From an uncultured Eubacteriales bacterium (GTDB lineage: Bacteria > Bacillota > Clostridia > TANB77 > CAG-508): a DNA stretch of 60,634 nt. Below the pieces are notes generated by a model that ran no database searches, was not told where the DNA came from, and worked only from the letters and a program-made list of their open reading frames with translations. Location: positions 1 through 60,634 of the forward strand of contig CASEIZ010000042.1 in NCBI GenBank assembly GCA_949288185.1, in the 5' to 3' direction. How positions within the stretch are numbered: position 1 is the stretch's first letter; every line of letters begins with the position of its first letter. The position numbers and the translations under genes were made by a program. Below, one piece after another: positions 8,222 through 17,402 of the stretch.

Positions 8222-8851
8222 ATGGCAAGATATAAAGACGAACAATGTCGTAGATGCCGTAGAGAAGGACAAAAATTGTTCTTAAAAGGTGATAGATGTT
8301 ATTCAGATAAATGTAGTATTTCAAGAAGAAACTATGCACCAGGACAACATGGACAAAAAAGAGCAAAACTTTCTGAATACGGAACTCAATTAAGAGAAAA
8401 ACAAAAAACAAAAGCATATTATGGAGTTGGAGAAAAGCAATTTAGAAAATATTTCGAAATGGCTTCAAATAAAAAAGGTGTAACAGGTGAAAACTTATTA
8501 CAAATCTTAGAAAGTAGATTAGATAATGTTGTATATAGATTAGGATTTGGAACATCAAGAGCACAAGCAAGACAATTTGTTAATCATGCTCAATTCGAAG
8601 TAAATGGTCAAAAAGTAGATATTCCATCTTACTTAGTAAAACCAGGAGATGTTATTACAGTAAGAGAAATTAAAAAAGATAATTCAACAATCAAAGCAAA
8701 TATTGAAGAATCTGCTAAGAGACCAGTTCCAGCTTGGTTAGAAAAAGATAATGAGAAGATGAGTGGTAAAGTATTAAGATTAGCATCTAGAGAAGATATT
8801 GATATTCCAATCGAAGAACATTTAATAGTAGAGCTTTACTCAAGAAATTAA
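8222..8851 (+). CDS. rpsD: Ribosomal protein S4 (zinc type)
   Basis: Primary 16S rRNA-binding protein of the 30S body and fidelity centre. The product has 209 residues. The N-terminal four-cysteine zinc site (CRRC and later C..C) is present, followed by NYAPGQHG and an S4 RNA-binding domain ([14 protein letters not shown]). ATG 8222 follows AAAGGAG. Confidence 0.98.
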   Translation: MARYKDEQCRRCRREGQKLFLKGDRCYSDKCSISRRNYAPGQHGQKRAKLSEYGTQLREKQKTKAYYGVGEKQFRKYFEMASNKKGVTGENLLQILESRLDNVVYRLGFGTSRAQARQFVNHAQFEVNGQKVDIPSYLVKPGDVITVREIKKDNSTIKANIEESAKRPVPAWLEKDNEKMSGKVLRLASREDIDIPIEEHLIVELYSRN

Positions 8852-8949
8852 TTTGTGAAGGTTTAATAGGAACTGTAATGATTTTACGAAAGAAACCTAT
8901 GAAGTTTTTAAAAAGTTTGAGATATAATCTCGAATATTAGGAGGTAAAA

Positions 8950-9897
8950 ATGATAGAATTTGAAAAGCCAAATATTGAATGTCTAGAGGTAGATGATACA
9001 AATAATTATGCAAAATTTGTATGTGAACCATTAGAGAGAGGGTATGGAGTAACAATCGGAAATTCTTTAAGAAGAATACTACTTTCATCACTACCAGGAT
9101 GTGCAATAACAAGTGCTAAAATTGATGGAGTATTACATGAATTTTCAACAGTTCCAAATGTTGTAGAAGATGTACCAGAAATTATAGTGAACTTAAAAAG
9201 TGTTAGGTTAAAATTTTCAGAAAATGAAGAAAAAATATTGAGAATCGACCATAAAGGTGAAGGTGAAGTGTTAGCAGGAGATATTATTACTGATGGAACA
9301 GTAGAAATATTAAATCCAGATTTACATATTGCCACTGTTTCAGAAGGAGGACATTTAAAAATTGAAATGACTGCTGATAGAGGAAGAGGATATAATTCAT
9401 CTGAAAAGAATAAAAAACCAAACCAAGATATATCTGTACTTCCAATAGATTCTATCTATACACCAGTAAAAAAAGTAAACTATCAAGTTGAAAATACAAG
9501 AGTAGGACAAATGGTAGATTATGATAAATTAGTGATAGAAGTATGGACAGATGGTAGTTTAAAAGCTCACGAAGCGTTAAGTTTAGCAGCAAAAGTAATG
9601 ACAGGACATTTAGAATTGTTTATTGATTTATCAGAAGCAGCTAAAAATACACAAGTTATGATTGAAAAAGAAGAATCAAAGAAAGAAAAAGTATTAGAAA
9701 TGTCAATCGAAGAGCTAGAATTATCAGTAAGATCATTCAACTGCTTGAAAAGAGCAGGTATTGCAACAGTAGAAGATTTAACAAATAAAACGGAAACAGA
9801 CATGATGAAAGTAAGAAATTTAGGTAAGAAATCTTTTGACGAAGTAACAGCAAAACTACATTCATTGGGATTAGATTTTGCAAAAGAAGATGAATAA
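8950..9897 (+). CDS. rpoA: RNA polymerase alpha subunit
   Basis: Dimerises to nucleate polymerase assembly; its C-terminal domain contacts UP elements and activators. The product has 315 residues: N-terminal domain with [20 protein letters not shown], a linker around residues 230-245, and a C-terminal domain with [14 protein letters not shown] and [15 protein letters not shown] 8950 follows AGGAGG. It is followed by rplQ as usual. Confidence 0.98.
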   Translation: MIEFEKPNIECLEVDDTNNYAKFVCEPLERGYGVTIGNSLRRILLSSLPGCAITSAKIDGVLHEFSTVPNVVEDVPEIIVNLKSVRLKFSENEEKILRIDHKGEGEVLAGDIITDGTVEILNPDLHIATVSEGGHLKIEMTADRGRGYNSSEKNKKPNQDISVLPIDSIYTPVKKVNYQVENTRVGQMVDYDKLVIEVWTDGSLKAHEALSLAAKVMTGHLELFIDLSEAAKNTQVMIEKEESKKEKVLEMSIEELELSVRSFNCLKRAGIATVEDLTNKTETDMMKVRNLGKKSFDEVTAKLHSLGLDFAKEDE

Positions 9898-9930
9898 AGA
9901 TAAATAGAAAATGAGAAAAAAGTTAAATAG

Positions 9931-10010
9931 GGTCAACACATATTCAATGGGTGAAGGGATGTATTGTGTCCTGATAGGAAAAAATGTGAAAAGATGTGTC
10001 CCCTGACAAT
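9931..10010. repeat. Repeat family B, diverged copy 4
   Basis: The rpoA-rplQ gap holds a diverged relative. It ends GATGTGTCCCCTGACA followed by ATTAGTTAA, as in copy 3, but has a different interior. It again sits immediately upstream of a ribosome-binding site. Confidence 0.5.
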
Positions 10011-10032
10011 TAGTTAAAGGAAGGTGAAAAAA

Positions 10033-10560
10033 TTGGCTACAAATAGAAAATTAGGTAGAACAACAGATATCAGAATGGCAATGTTAAAAACTTTAACAAC
10101 GGATTTAATCATGCATGGAAAAGTTGAAACAACTTTAGCAAGAGCAAAAGAAGTAAAAGCAATCGCTGATAGTCTTATTGCATTAGCAATCAAAGAAAAA
10201 GATAACTTTGAAGAAGTTGAAGTTAAAGTTGTAAAAGCAAAATTAGATTCTAAAGGTAATAAAGTAACAGAATTAGTAAAAAGCAAAAATGGAAAAGAAT
10301 ATTTAAAAGTTGTTAAAGAAGAAACAACTGAAAAAAGACAAAAAGATATGCCATCAAGATTAAATGCTAGAAGAAAAATGATGAGAACAATTAATAAAGT
10401 AACAGATAGTGAAGGTAAAAACGTAGATTTACCAGCAAAGCTATTTAATGAAATTGCTCCAAAATATGCAGGTAAAAATGTAGGAGGATATACTAGAATT
10501 TTAAGAGTAGGTCCTAGAAGAGGAGACGGAGCAGAAGTTGCTGTATTACAATTAATATAA
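10033..10560 (+). CDS. rplQ: Ribosomal protein L17 with an internal insertion
   Basis: 50S protein near the tunnel exit. Read from TTG 10033 (after AAAGGAAGG) it has 175 residues, against about 115-130 for the common form. The extra residues lie roughly at positions 63-105, a lysine- and glutamate-rich stretch between the ARAKEV helix and RLNARRKMMR. The C-terminus YTRILRVGPRRGDGAE is standard. It is the last gene of the alpha operon, and a terminator follows. Confidence 0.95.
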   Translation: MATNRKLGRTTDIRMAMLKTLTTDLIMHGKVETTLARAKEVKAIADSLIALAIKEKDNFEEVEVKVVKAKLDSKGNKVTELVKSKNGKEYLKVVKEETTEKRQKDMPSRLNARRKMMRTINKVTDSEGKNVDLPAKLFNEIAPKYAGKNVGGYTRILRVGPRRGDGAEVAVLQLI

Positions 10561-10574
10561 TAAAGATAAAAAAT

Positions 10575-10613
10575 TAATCCTAATCCAATTATGGAAAAGG
10601 ATTATTTTTTTTG
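10575..10613 (+). terminator. Terminator after rplQ
   Basis: TAATCC pairs with GGATTA around a short loop and is followed by eight T residues. It ends the alpha operon. Confidence 0.8.
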
Positions 10614-10693
10614 TTAATAGGGTAATTTGTAAGAAGATAATAGACACTAAAGAAAAAAGAATAACATATAATAAAATCATAGGAGGCAATCAT

Positions 10694-11044
10694 ATGGAAT
10701 TTATATTAAATACAATATTTTGGACATTAGCCTTATATGGTTTATATGAAATTATCAAAAATATTATATATATTAATACATATACACGATTTAAAAGTAA
10801 AGGAATTTATTTAATTATTGGTGTAAAAAATCAGGAAGAAGTGATAGAGGGATTTTTAAGGTCTATTCTATTTAAAATCTTATATGGAAGAGAAGAGTAT
10901 TTTAGAAATATTATTGTAGCAGATTTAGAATCAACAGATAATACAAAAGAAATCTCAAAGAAATTGTCGAAAGAATATGAATGTTTAAAAGTATTAAGTT
11001 GGAAAGAAGCTAGAGAGTTAATGGATAATATAGATGAAAGTTAA
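10694..11044 (+). CDS. Small membrane-anchored protein with glycosyltransferase-2-like fragment
   Basis: The product has 116 residues: an N-terminal membrane segment (residues 1-25), then about 80 residues resembling the start of a GT-A nucleotide-sugar fold (GIYLIIGVKNQEEVIEG and VADLESTDNTKEI). The remainder of a transferase is absent, so it is unlikely to be an enzyme alone. ATG 10694 follows AGGAGG. Its stop codon overlaps the family-C hairpin that ends the transcript. The function is unknown. Confidence 0.7.
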   Translation: MEFILNTIFWTLALYGLYEIIKNIIYINTYTRFKSKGIYLIIGVKNQEEVIEGFLRSILFKILYGREEYFRNIIVADLESTDNTKEISKKLSKEYECLKVLSWKEARELMDNIDES

Positions 11045-11080
11045 TGTCGCATAGAGTTCGTTTGTCTATGCGACATTTTG
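11043..11080. terminator. Repeat family C hairpin (perfect 13-bp stem)
   Basis: AATGTCGCATAGA and TCTATGCGACATT form a perfect stem around GTTCGTTTG and are followed by TTTT. The same stem and loop recur at 19597-19657, and variants occur at 18245-18312. It probably terminates the preceding gene. Confidence 0.75.
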
Positions 11081-11185
11081 CTATTTTATAAAATTTATAT
11101 TGAAAATAAAAAAGTGTTATGATAAAATTTGAATGCAATATTTTGATATAAACAAATCAAAAAATGTAGTAAAAGGGGATAAAAT

Positions 11186-11821
11186 ATGAATTTAAAAACA
11201 GTAAATGAGATTTTTGGTTATGGACTTTTTGGAATAGGCGCATTAAAAATTATATTTACAATTTTAGTTTTTTCGCAGATATTTATAAATGTAAACATAG
11301 CATTTAATGGAGGAGATGGCACAGATTATGGATATTATCCAACATTTTCTATGATACTTGGTGGTGCACAGCTTTTATTGGCCATTGGTTCTATCATTAT
11401 GATAATGGTAAATGTAACGAAACAACCAGGAGTAATACCAGGTTATTTATGGGGATTAGGTGCTATTCTAATAGAACTGATAACACCTTCAAGCATATAT
11501 ATATTTGTTTTATTTGCAGAATGTGGTATGTATATGAAAGCAGGGCATAAAATTAGAAGTAAGAATGAAATTTATAAAAGTGAATTTAGACCTAAAACAA
11601 GCAAAAAAATAATCAAAAACACAGAATGGTTTTATAATGAACCAAACGAACAGAACGGACAAGAAAATGTAAAAAAACAAAAAAGAATGGAAAAGTTGGA
11701 AAAAGAGCTTGAAGAATGGAAACAATTATTAGATAATGGAGAAATAGACGAAGAAACATATCATCAAGAAACCAATAGACTGATTGAAAAAGAAAGAAAA
11801 AGAAGTGAACGAGGAGCATAA
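11186..11821 (+). CDS. Membrane protein with C-terminal SHOCT-like segment
   Basis: The product has 211 residues with about four hydrophobic segments in the first 115 (residues about 14-35, 55-80, 88-110). A charged linker follows, then a C-terminal SHOCT-type helix pair (LEEWKQLLDNGEIDEETY), a motif often found at the ends of bacterial membrane or oligomerising proteins. ATG 11186 is preceded by AAGGGG. It is a single gene closed by a terminator. The function is unknown. Confidence 0.75.
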   Translation: MNLKTVNEIFGYGLFGIGALKIIFTILVFSQIFINVNIAFNGGDGTDYGYYPTFSMILGGAQLLLAIGSIIMIMVNVTKQPGVIPGYLWGLGAILIELITPSSIYIFVLFAECGMYMKAGHKIRSKNEIYKSEFRPKTSKKIIKNTEWFYNEPNEQNGQENVKKQKRMEKLEKELEEWKQLLDNGEIDEETYHQETNRLIEKERKRSERGA

Positions 11822-11843
11822 GATGATTAATGCGACATGACAC

Positions 11844-11886
11844 AAAATGTCCCAAACAGAAACGTCCCCAAAAGGACATTTTTTTA
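11844..11886 (+). terminator. Hairpin terminator (repeat family C, GTCCC subtype)
   Basis: AAAATGTCC pairs with GGACATTTT, followed by a T run. The loop contains CAGAAACGTCCCC. Its reverse complement closely matches 18207-18245, so the same element is used in both orientations. Confidence 0.75.
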
Positions 11887-11897
11887 TTGAAAAACAC

Positions 11898-11926
11898 TTG
11901 ATTTTTCTGGCAAAACTTGGTATAAT
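11898..11926 (+). promoter_or_regulatory. Sigma-A promoter of rpsB-tsf
   Basis: TTGATT (11898-11903), a 17-bp spacer ending TTGG, and a perfect TATAAT (11921-11926). The predicted 5' leader of about 100 nt contains GGGTGTGCCAATGTAATTGG, which might take part in S2 autoregulation; that role is inference. Confidence 0.8.
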
Positions 11927-12035
11927 ATTTAGCGTATTAAACACATAAAGTGAGTTTTAAAGGGTGTGCCAATGTAATTGGTCCTAAGAAACAAAGAACT
12001 TTATGGAAGAAATAACAAAAAGGGAGGAATTAAAA

Positions 12036-12827
12036 ATGGCAGTAGTTGCAATGAAACAATTACTTGAAGCAGGTGTTCACTTTGGACATCAAACAAGAAG
12101 ATGGGATCCTAAAATGGCAGAATATATATTCCAAGCTAGAAACGGAATTCACATCATCGATTTACAAAAAACTTCTAAAAAACTTGATGAAGCATATGCT
12201 TTCTTAAAAGAACAAGTTGAAGAAGGAAAAACAGTTCTATTTGTAGGAACTAAAAAACAAGCACAAGAATGTGTAAAAGAAGCAGCATTAAAATGCGGAA
12301 TGTACTATGTTGATCAAAGATGGTTAGGAGGAATGCTAACAAACTTTGATACAATTCAAAAAAGAATTCAAAGATTAAAAGACTTAGAAGCTATGGAACA
12401 AGATGGTACATTTGAAGTATTACCTAAAAAAGAAGTTATTCTATTAAAGAAAGAAATGGAAAAATTAGAAAGAAACTTAGGTGGAATTAAAGAAATGGAC
12501 AAACTACCAGGTGTTATCTTCTTAGTAGATCCTAAAAAAGAAAGAATTGCTATCTTAGAAGCTAAAAAATTAAATATACCAGTTATTGGATTAGTGGATA
12601 CAAACTGTAATCCAGAAGAATTAGATTACCCAATTCCAGGTAATGATGATGCTATCAGAGCAGTAAAATTAATTGCTGATGTTATGGCAAATGCAGTTAT
12701 TGAAGGTAAACAAGGTGAAAGCTTTGAAGCTGGAGAAGAACAACAAGAAGAAGTAGTAACTGAAGAACCTACAACAATAGAAGAAGTTGTAGCAAACGAA
12801 GAAGAAAACAAAGAAGTAGAAGAATAA
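12036..12827 (+). CDS. rpsB: Ribosomal protein S2
   Basis: 30S protein that joins late and recruits S1. The product has 263 residues: [22 protein letters not shown] at the start and [22 protein letters not shown] in the middle. It has an acidic C-terminal tail of about 30 residues rich in Glu (from EEQQEEVV). ATG 12036 is chosen because GGGAGG is 8-10 nt upstream; the longer reading from 12003 runs through it. Confidence 0.97.
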   Translation: MAVVAMKQLLEAGVHFGHQTRRWDPKMAEYIFQARNGIHIIDLQKTSKKLDEAYAFLKEQVEEGKTVLFVGTKKQAQECVKEAALKCGMYYVDQRWLGGMLTNFDTIQKRIQRLKDLEAMEQDGTFEVLPKKEVILLKKEMEKLERNLGGIKEMDKLPGVIFLVDPKKERIAILEAKKLNIPVIGLVDTNCNPEELDYPIPGNDDAIRAVKLIADVMANAVIEGKQGESFEAGEEQQEEVVTEEPTTIEEVVANEEENKEVEE

Positions 12828-12835
12828 TAAATTTG

Positions 12836-12883
12836 TTTAATAAAAGAAGAGTAGGGCTTTTCTGCTCTATTCTTTTTATTAAA
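12836..12883 (+). terminator. Hairpin in the rpsB-tsf gap
   Basis: TTTAATAAAA and TTTTATTAAA form the base of a stem that continues with AGAGTAG/CTGCTCT. There is no long T tract beyond the stem. It may partly terminate or stabilise the mRNA and so lower tsf expression relative to rpsB. Confidence 0.5.
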
Positions 12884-12974
12884 TAGGAACAAATGATGTT
12901 CTTATTCAATAAAAATAATATTTACGGAAAAATTGCAAAGTGATTTTTCTATAATAAAAAAGGAGGAATTTATA

Positions 12975-13853
12975 ATGGTAACAGCTAGCTTAGTAAAAGA
13001 GTTAAGAGAAAAAACAGGTGCAGGAATGATGGATTGCAAAAAAGTTTTAACAGAAACTGATGGAGATATGGAAAAAGCAATCGAATTATTAAGAGAAAGA
13101 GGAATTGCAAAAGCAGCTAAAAAATCAGGAAGAGTTGCAGCAGAAGGTTTAGTTGAAGCATATATCTCAGAAGATGGAAAAGTAGGAGCAATCGTAGAAG
13201 TAAATTCAGAAACAGACTTTGTTGCTAAAAATGAAGAATTCAAAACATTTGTTATGAATGTAGCAAAACAAGTTGTTGAAAAAAATCCAAAAGATGTAGA
13301 AGATTTATTAAATCAAGAAGCTACATTTGAAGCTGGAAAAACAGTAAATGAAGCATTAGTAGAAAAAATTGCTACAATTGGTGAAAATTTAAGTATCAGA
13401 AGATTTGCAAGATTTGAATCAAAAGGATTATTAGAATCATACATCCATGGAGATGGCAAAATTGCTGTTTTAATCAATATGGCAAAAGGTGATAAAGAAG
13501 TAGCAAAAGATTTATGTATGCAAATTGCAGCAGCAAGACCAGAATACTTAAATGAACAATCAGTTCCAGCAGAAAGAGTAGATAAAGAGAAAGAGATTTT
13601 GAAAGCACAAACAATGAATGAAGGAAAACCAGAAGCAATTGCAGAAAAAATTGTACAAGGAAGAATTAGAAAATTCTTTGAAGAAATTTGTTTAGTTGAC
13701 CAAGTATTTGTTAAAGATTCAAATATGAAAGTATCTGAATTATTAAAACAAAAAGATGCAGAAGTTGTAGAATTTGCAAGATTTGAAAAAGGTGAAGGAA
13801 TCGAGAAAAAAGAAGAAAACTTTGCTGAAGAAGTTATGAATCAATTAAAATAA
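12975..13853 (+). CDS. tsf: Elongation factor Ts
   Basis: Guanine-nucleotide exchange factor for EF-Tu. The product has 292 residues: a UBA-like N-terminal domain (LVKELREKTGAGMMDCKKVL), the core with SETDFVAKNEEF, and a C-terminal module. ATG 12975 follows AGGAGG. It is co-transcribed with rpsB in the usual pair. Confidence 0.98.
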   Translation: MVTASLVKELREKTGAGMMDCKKVLTETDGDMEKAIELLRERGIAKAAKKSGRVAAEGLVEAYISEDGKVGAIVEVNSETDFVAKNEEFKTFVMNVAKQVVEKNPKDVEDLLNQEATFEAGKTVNEALVEKIATIGENLSIRRFARFESKGLLESYIHGDGKIAVLINMAKGDKEVAKDLCMQIAAARPEYLNEQSVPAERVDKEKEILKAQTMNEGKPEAIAEKIVQGRIRKFFEEICLVDQVFVKDSNMKVSELLKQKDAEVVEFARFEKGEGIEKKEENFAEEVMNQLK

Positions 13854-13882
13854 GAATATGATTATTTTGTTAATAAGAATGG

Positions 13883-13916
13883 ACCTTGAGTTACTCGAGG
13901 TCTGTTTCGATTTTAG
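13883..13916 (+). terminator. Terminator after tsf
   Basis: GACCTTGAG and CTCGAGGTC pair with one mismatch around TTA and are followed by a T-rich stretch. Confidence 0.6.
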
Positions 13917-13980
13917 AGATATCGTCGATGATGTCTGTGATAGCTTATAATAAGTTATAAGAAGTTTGAAAGAGGATAAA

Positions 13981-14243
13981 ATGGAAAAAGATTATATTAT
14001 AGCAAGAGTAAAAGATGCATCTGGTGAAAATTTTGATAAATTTGAACATACAATAATTGGACTATATGATAGCAAAGAGAATATTTCGAATGCTTTTGAT
14101 AAATGGCTGAATGAGCATAATGCAGCCATATCTATTAATCACAGATTTTTTTAGAAGTATTAGATATAAACCTTAATGAATATGCAGATTTATCATCAAG
14201 AGCTAAAGGGGTTTGGAGAAGAATAAAGGAATATAAAAAATAA
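13981..14243 (+). pseudogene. Small hypothetical gene interrupted at a run of seven T
   Basis: From ATG 13981 the frame runs 57 codons and stops just after TTTTTTT at about 14146-14152. Reading on in the -1 frame gives a further coding-like segment (LEVLDINLNEYADLSSRAKG..WRRIKEYKK) that ends at TAA 14241-14243, for a combined protein of about 87 residues. This may be a frameshift mutation, a homopolymer sequencing error, or slippage on T7. I do not recognise the family. AGAGGA precedes the start. Confidence 0.55.
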
Positions 14244-14249
14244 TTAAAA

Positions 14250-14283
14250 TAGGAACGATTTGGCACGTCCCTAACGTTTTAAT
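14250..14283. repeat. Repeat family D fragment (GGCACGTCCC)
   Basis: AGGAACGATTTGGCACGTCCC shares its core with 42348-42366 and with the palindrome before lepA at 55532-55665. It looks like one arm of that family without its partner arm. Confidence 0.45.
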
Positions 14284-14381
14284 TTTAAGAAAAAATTAAT
14301 AAATTTAGTAAAAATACTGTATTTTTTCAAAATATATGATAGAATATCTCTGATAAGAATATAGTAAGGAGAGTGGAAAAA

Positions 14382-15089
14382 TTGTCAGAGGCAAAATATA
14401 AAAGAGTACTATTAAAATTAAGTGGAGAAGCATTAGCCGGAGAACAAAAGACAGGAATAGATGCAAAAACAGTAGGAAAGATATGTGATAAAATAAAAGA
14501 AGTTGTAGAGATGGGAGTACAAGTAGCCATTGTTGTTGGAGGAGGAAACTTCTGGAGAGGCAGAAATGGACATCAAATGGAACAAACAACAGCAGACTAT
14601 ATGGGAATGTTAGCAACTGCTATGAATGGATTAGCATTGCAAGATGCATTAGAAGCAAGAGGACTTCATTCAAGAGTACAAACTGCTATTGAAATGAGAG
14701 AAATTGCAGAACCATTTATACAAAGAAAAGCAGAAAAGCATTTAGAAAAAGGAAGAATTGTTATATTTGCTTGTGGTACAGGACATCCATATTTTACAAC
14801 AGATACAGCAGCAGTTTTAAGAGCAACGGAAATTAAAGCAGATATTATCCTTTTAGGAAAAGCAATTGATGCAGTATATTCTGCAGACCCAAAAGTACAA
14901 CCAGATGCAATCCGATTTGAAGAAATTTCATACTTAGATGTTTTAAATAAAGATTTAAAAGTAATGGATTCAACAGCAACTGCTATGTGTAGAGATAATA
15001 ATATACCTTTATTAGTATTTGGGATAGCAGATCCAGAAAACATTGTAAAAGCAGTAAAAGGTGAAAAAATAGGAACCATCGTTTCATAA
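14382..15089 (+). CDS. pyrH: UMP kinase
   Basis: Hexameric kinase converting UMP to UDP. The product has 235 residues of the amino-acid-kinase fold. [11 protein letters not shown] and [10 protein letters not shown] are at the N-terminus, and [17 protein letters not shown] and DAVYSADPK line the active site. TTG 14382 is preferred: AAGGAG is 10 nt upstream, whereas GTG 14373 abuts it. It heads pyrH-frr-ispA-uppS-cdsA-rseP. Confidence 0.97.
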   Translation: MSEAKYKRVLLKLSGEALAGEQKTGIDAKTVGKICDKIKEVVEMGVQVAIVVGGGNFWRGRNGHQMEQTTADYMGMLATAMNGLALQDALEARGLHSRVQTAIEMREIAEPFIQRKAEKHLEKGRIVIFACGTGHPYFTTDTAAVLRATEIKADIILLGKAIDAVYSADPKVQPDAIRFEEISYLDVLNKDLKVMDSTATAMCRDNNIPLLVFGIADPENIVKAVKGEKIGTIVS

Positions 15090-15125
15090 ACTAAATATAA
15101 AAAATATAAAAGAGGAGAGATAATT

Positions 15126-15674
15126 ATGGATTATGAAGATTTAAAAGAAAGAATGGGAAAAACAATTAACAATTTTGCTGAAAAATTAGCAGAAGTTAGA
15201 GCAGGAAGAGCAAACCCTGCTATATTAAACAAAGTAAAAATAGATTATTATGGAACACCAACACCAATTAACCAAGTAGCAGGAATATCTGTTCCAGAAG
15301 CTAGATTAATTGTTATACAACCATGGGATTTGAGTGTTCTAAAAGAAATTGAAAAAGCTATTTTAGCTTCAGATATTGGAATCAATCCAAATAATGATGG
15401 AAAAGTCATAAGACTAGCTTTTCCTGAATTAAATGAAGAGAGAAGAAAAGAATTAGTAAAAGATGTAAAGAAAATGGCAGAAGAAGCAAAAGTAGCTATA
15501 AGAGCAATTAGAAGAGATGGAATTGAAGAAGCAAAAGCAGAGCAAAAAGAAGGAAATATGACAGAAGATGAACTAAAAAATGCAGAAAATGAAATACAAA
15601 AATTAACAGATAAACATGTAGAAGAAATTGATGAAATTTTAAGTAAAAAAGAAAAAGAAATTATGAGTGTATAA
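15126..15674 (+). CDS. frr: Ribosome recycling factor
   Basis: Splits the post-termination ribosome together with EF-G. The product has 182 residues, close to the usual 185. The helical domain begins ERMGKTINNFAEKLAEVRAGRANP, and the small domain has YYGTPTPINQVAGISVPEARLIVIQPWD. ATG 15126 follows AGAGGAG. It lies 36 bp after pyrH. Confidence 0.98.
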   Translation: MDYEDLKERMGKTINNFAEKLAEVRAGRANPAILNKVKIDYYGTPTPINQVAGISVPEARLIVIQPWDLSVLKEIEKAILASDIGINPNNDGKVIRLAFPELNEERRKELVKDVKKMAEEAKVAIRAIRRDGIEEAKAEQKEGNMTEDELKNAENEIQKLTDKHVEEIDEILSKKEKEIMSV

Positions 15675-15760
15675 TGTGTATAAGAAATTTGTGTTCTAAT
15701 AAACTTAAAGATTTTGATACACATATGTGATATCATATTTTAGAAAGGTCAGACAAGGAT

Positions 15761-16648
15761 ATGGACTTTAAAGAAGAATTAAAACAATATCAGAATCTAG
15801 TGAATGGGGAATTAGCGAAATATGTAGAAACAAAAAAATGTCCGGAAGAAATGTTAAATCGTTCAATGGAATATAGCTTAATGGCTGGTGGAAAAAGATT
15901 AAGACCTATTTTAGTTATTGCAACATATCAAATATTTAAAAAAGATATTCAAGAATGTATACCATTTGCAGTAGCCATTGAAATGGTACATAATTTTTCT
16001 TTAGTCCATGATGATTTACCAGGAATTGATAATGATGGTTTTAGACATGGAAAACCAACCAATCATAAACAATTTAACGAAGCAACAGCTATATTAGCAG
16101 GGGATGGATTATTAAATTATGCCTATAGAGTCATTAGTAAAAACTTAGAGGATTCTAACAAAGAGGACTTATCTAAAAAGATAAAAACATTTCAAGAATT
16201 TTCAGAAGCAGTAGATAAAATGATTAGAGGAGAATTTGTTGATACTGAAGTTGAAGGAAAGCAGATTTCAGAAGAAACTTTAGAATATATCCATAAAAAT
16301 AAAACAGGAGCCTTATTAACTTTATGTGTTAGAATGGGAGCAATACTTGCAGAAGCGCCACAAGAAGATTTAGAAAGATTAACATCTTATGCAGAAAAAA
16401 TAGGTTTGGCTTTTCAAATTAAAGATGATATCTTATCAGAAGAAGGAGATGAAAAGGTTTTAGGAAAACCTGTAGGAAATGATAAGATATTAGAAAAATG
16501 TACATATGTTTCTAAATATGGATTGTCTGGCGCAAAAGAAAAATTAGAAAACTTAACCAAAGAAGCAATAGAAGAACTACAGATATATCATGAGAAAGCA
16601 GAATTTTTAGTAGAATTGGCAAAATATATAAAAGAACGTAATAAATAA
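15761..16648 (+). CDS. ispA: Short-chain polyprenyl (farnesyl) diphosphate synthase
   Basis: Condenses isopentenyl diphosphate with allylic diphosphates, probably to C15. The product has 295 residues. The first Asp-rich motif is in LVHDDLPGIDND followed by RHGKPTNHK; the second is QIKDDILSEEGD. The residue after the last Asp is Ser rather than the common Asp. It lies between frr and uppS, where it would supply the primer for undecaprenyl diphosphate. The gene symbol is assigned by family. Confidence 0.92.
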   Translation: MDFKEELKQYQNLVNGELAKYVETKKCPEEMLNRSMEYSLMAGGKRLRPILVIATYQIFKKDIQECIPFAVAIEMVHNFSLVHDDLPGIDNDGFRHGKPTNHKQFNEATAILAGDGLLNYAYRVISKNLEDSNKEDLSKKIKTFQEFSEAVDKMIRGEFVDTEVEGKQISEETLEYIHKNKTGALLTLCVRMGAILAEAPQEDLERLTSYAEKIGLAFQIKDDILSEEGDEKVLGKPVGNDKILEKCTYVSKYGLSGAKEKLENLTKEAIEELQIYHEKAEFLVELAKYIKERNK

Positions 16649-16662
16649 GAGGGAGAATAAAC

Positions 16663-17373
16663 ATGTTTGATAAACAATATATGCCTAGACATATTGCCAT
16701 TATTATGGATGGAAATAGAAGATGGGCAAAAGCACAAGGGAAACCTGCTAGTTTTGGACATAAAGCAGGAGCAAAGACATTAGAAAAAATCGTTAGATAT
16801 GCAAATAAAATCGGGTTAGAATATATAACCGTATATGCATTTTCAACAGAAAACTGGAAAAGAACAGAAGAAGAAGTAAAAGCATTAATGATGCTTTTGC
16901 AAAGTTATTTAGATGATTATTCAAAAAGAGCTGATACAGAAAATATTCGTGTAAAAATATTAGGAGATATATCTGCATTAGCACCAGGAATGCAAAAAAG
17001 CATAAATAATTGTATGGAGAGAACAAAAGATAATACAGGTGTTACATTTAATATTGCTTTAAATTATGGTGGAAGAGATGAAATAGTAAAAGCAATCAAA
17101 AATATAGCACAAGAAGTCAAAGAAGGGAAAATCGATATACAAGATATATCAGAAGAAATGGTTTCAAATAACTTATATACAAAAGGAGAACCAGATCCAG
17201 ATTTGTTAATTAGAACAAGTGGAGAATTACGATTGAGCAATTTTCTACCATGGCAATTGGTATATAGTGAATTTTTATTTATTGAGAAAAATTGGCCAGA
17301 CTTTACAGAAGAGGATTTGGATAATGCGATTGTAGAATATGAAAAAAGAACCAGAAAATTTGGAGCAAATTAA
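16663..17373 (+). CDS. uppS: Isoprenyl (undecaprenyl) diphosphate synthase
   Basis: Cis-prenyltransferase that makes the lipid carrier for peptidoglycan. The product has 236 residues. It begins HIAIIMDGNRRWAKAQG (catalytic Asp), followed by FSTENWKR, NYGGRDEI and the C-terminal DLLIRTSGELRLSNFLPWQ. ATG 16663 follows GGGAG. It is 14 bp downstream of ispA. Confidence 0.97.
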   Translation: MFDKQYMPRHIAIIMDGNRRWAKAQGKPASFGHKAGAKTLEKIVRYANKIGLEYITVYAFSTENWKRTEEEVKALMMLLQSYLDDYSKRADTENIRVKILGDISALAPGMQKSINNCMERTKDNTGVTFNIALNYGGRDEIVKAIKNIAQEVKEGKIDIQDISEEMVSNNLYTKGEPDPDLLIRTSGELRLSNFLPWQLVYSEFLFIEKNWPDFTEEDLDNAIVEYEKRTRKFGAN

Positions 17374-17402
17374 AAATAAAAAAGAAAAGAAGAGGAGTCG
17401 TT

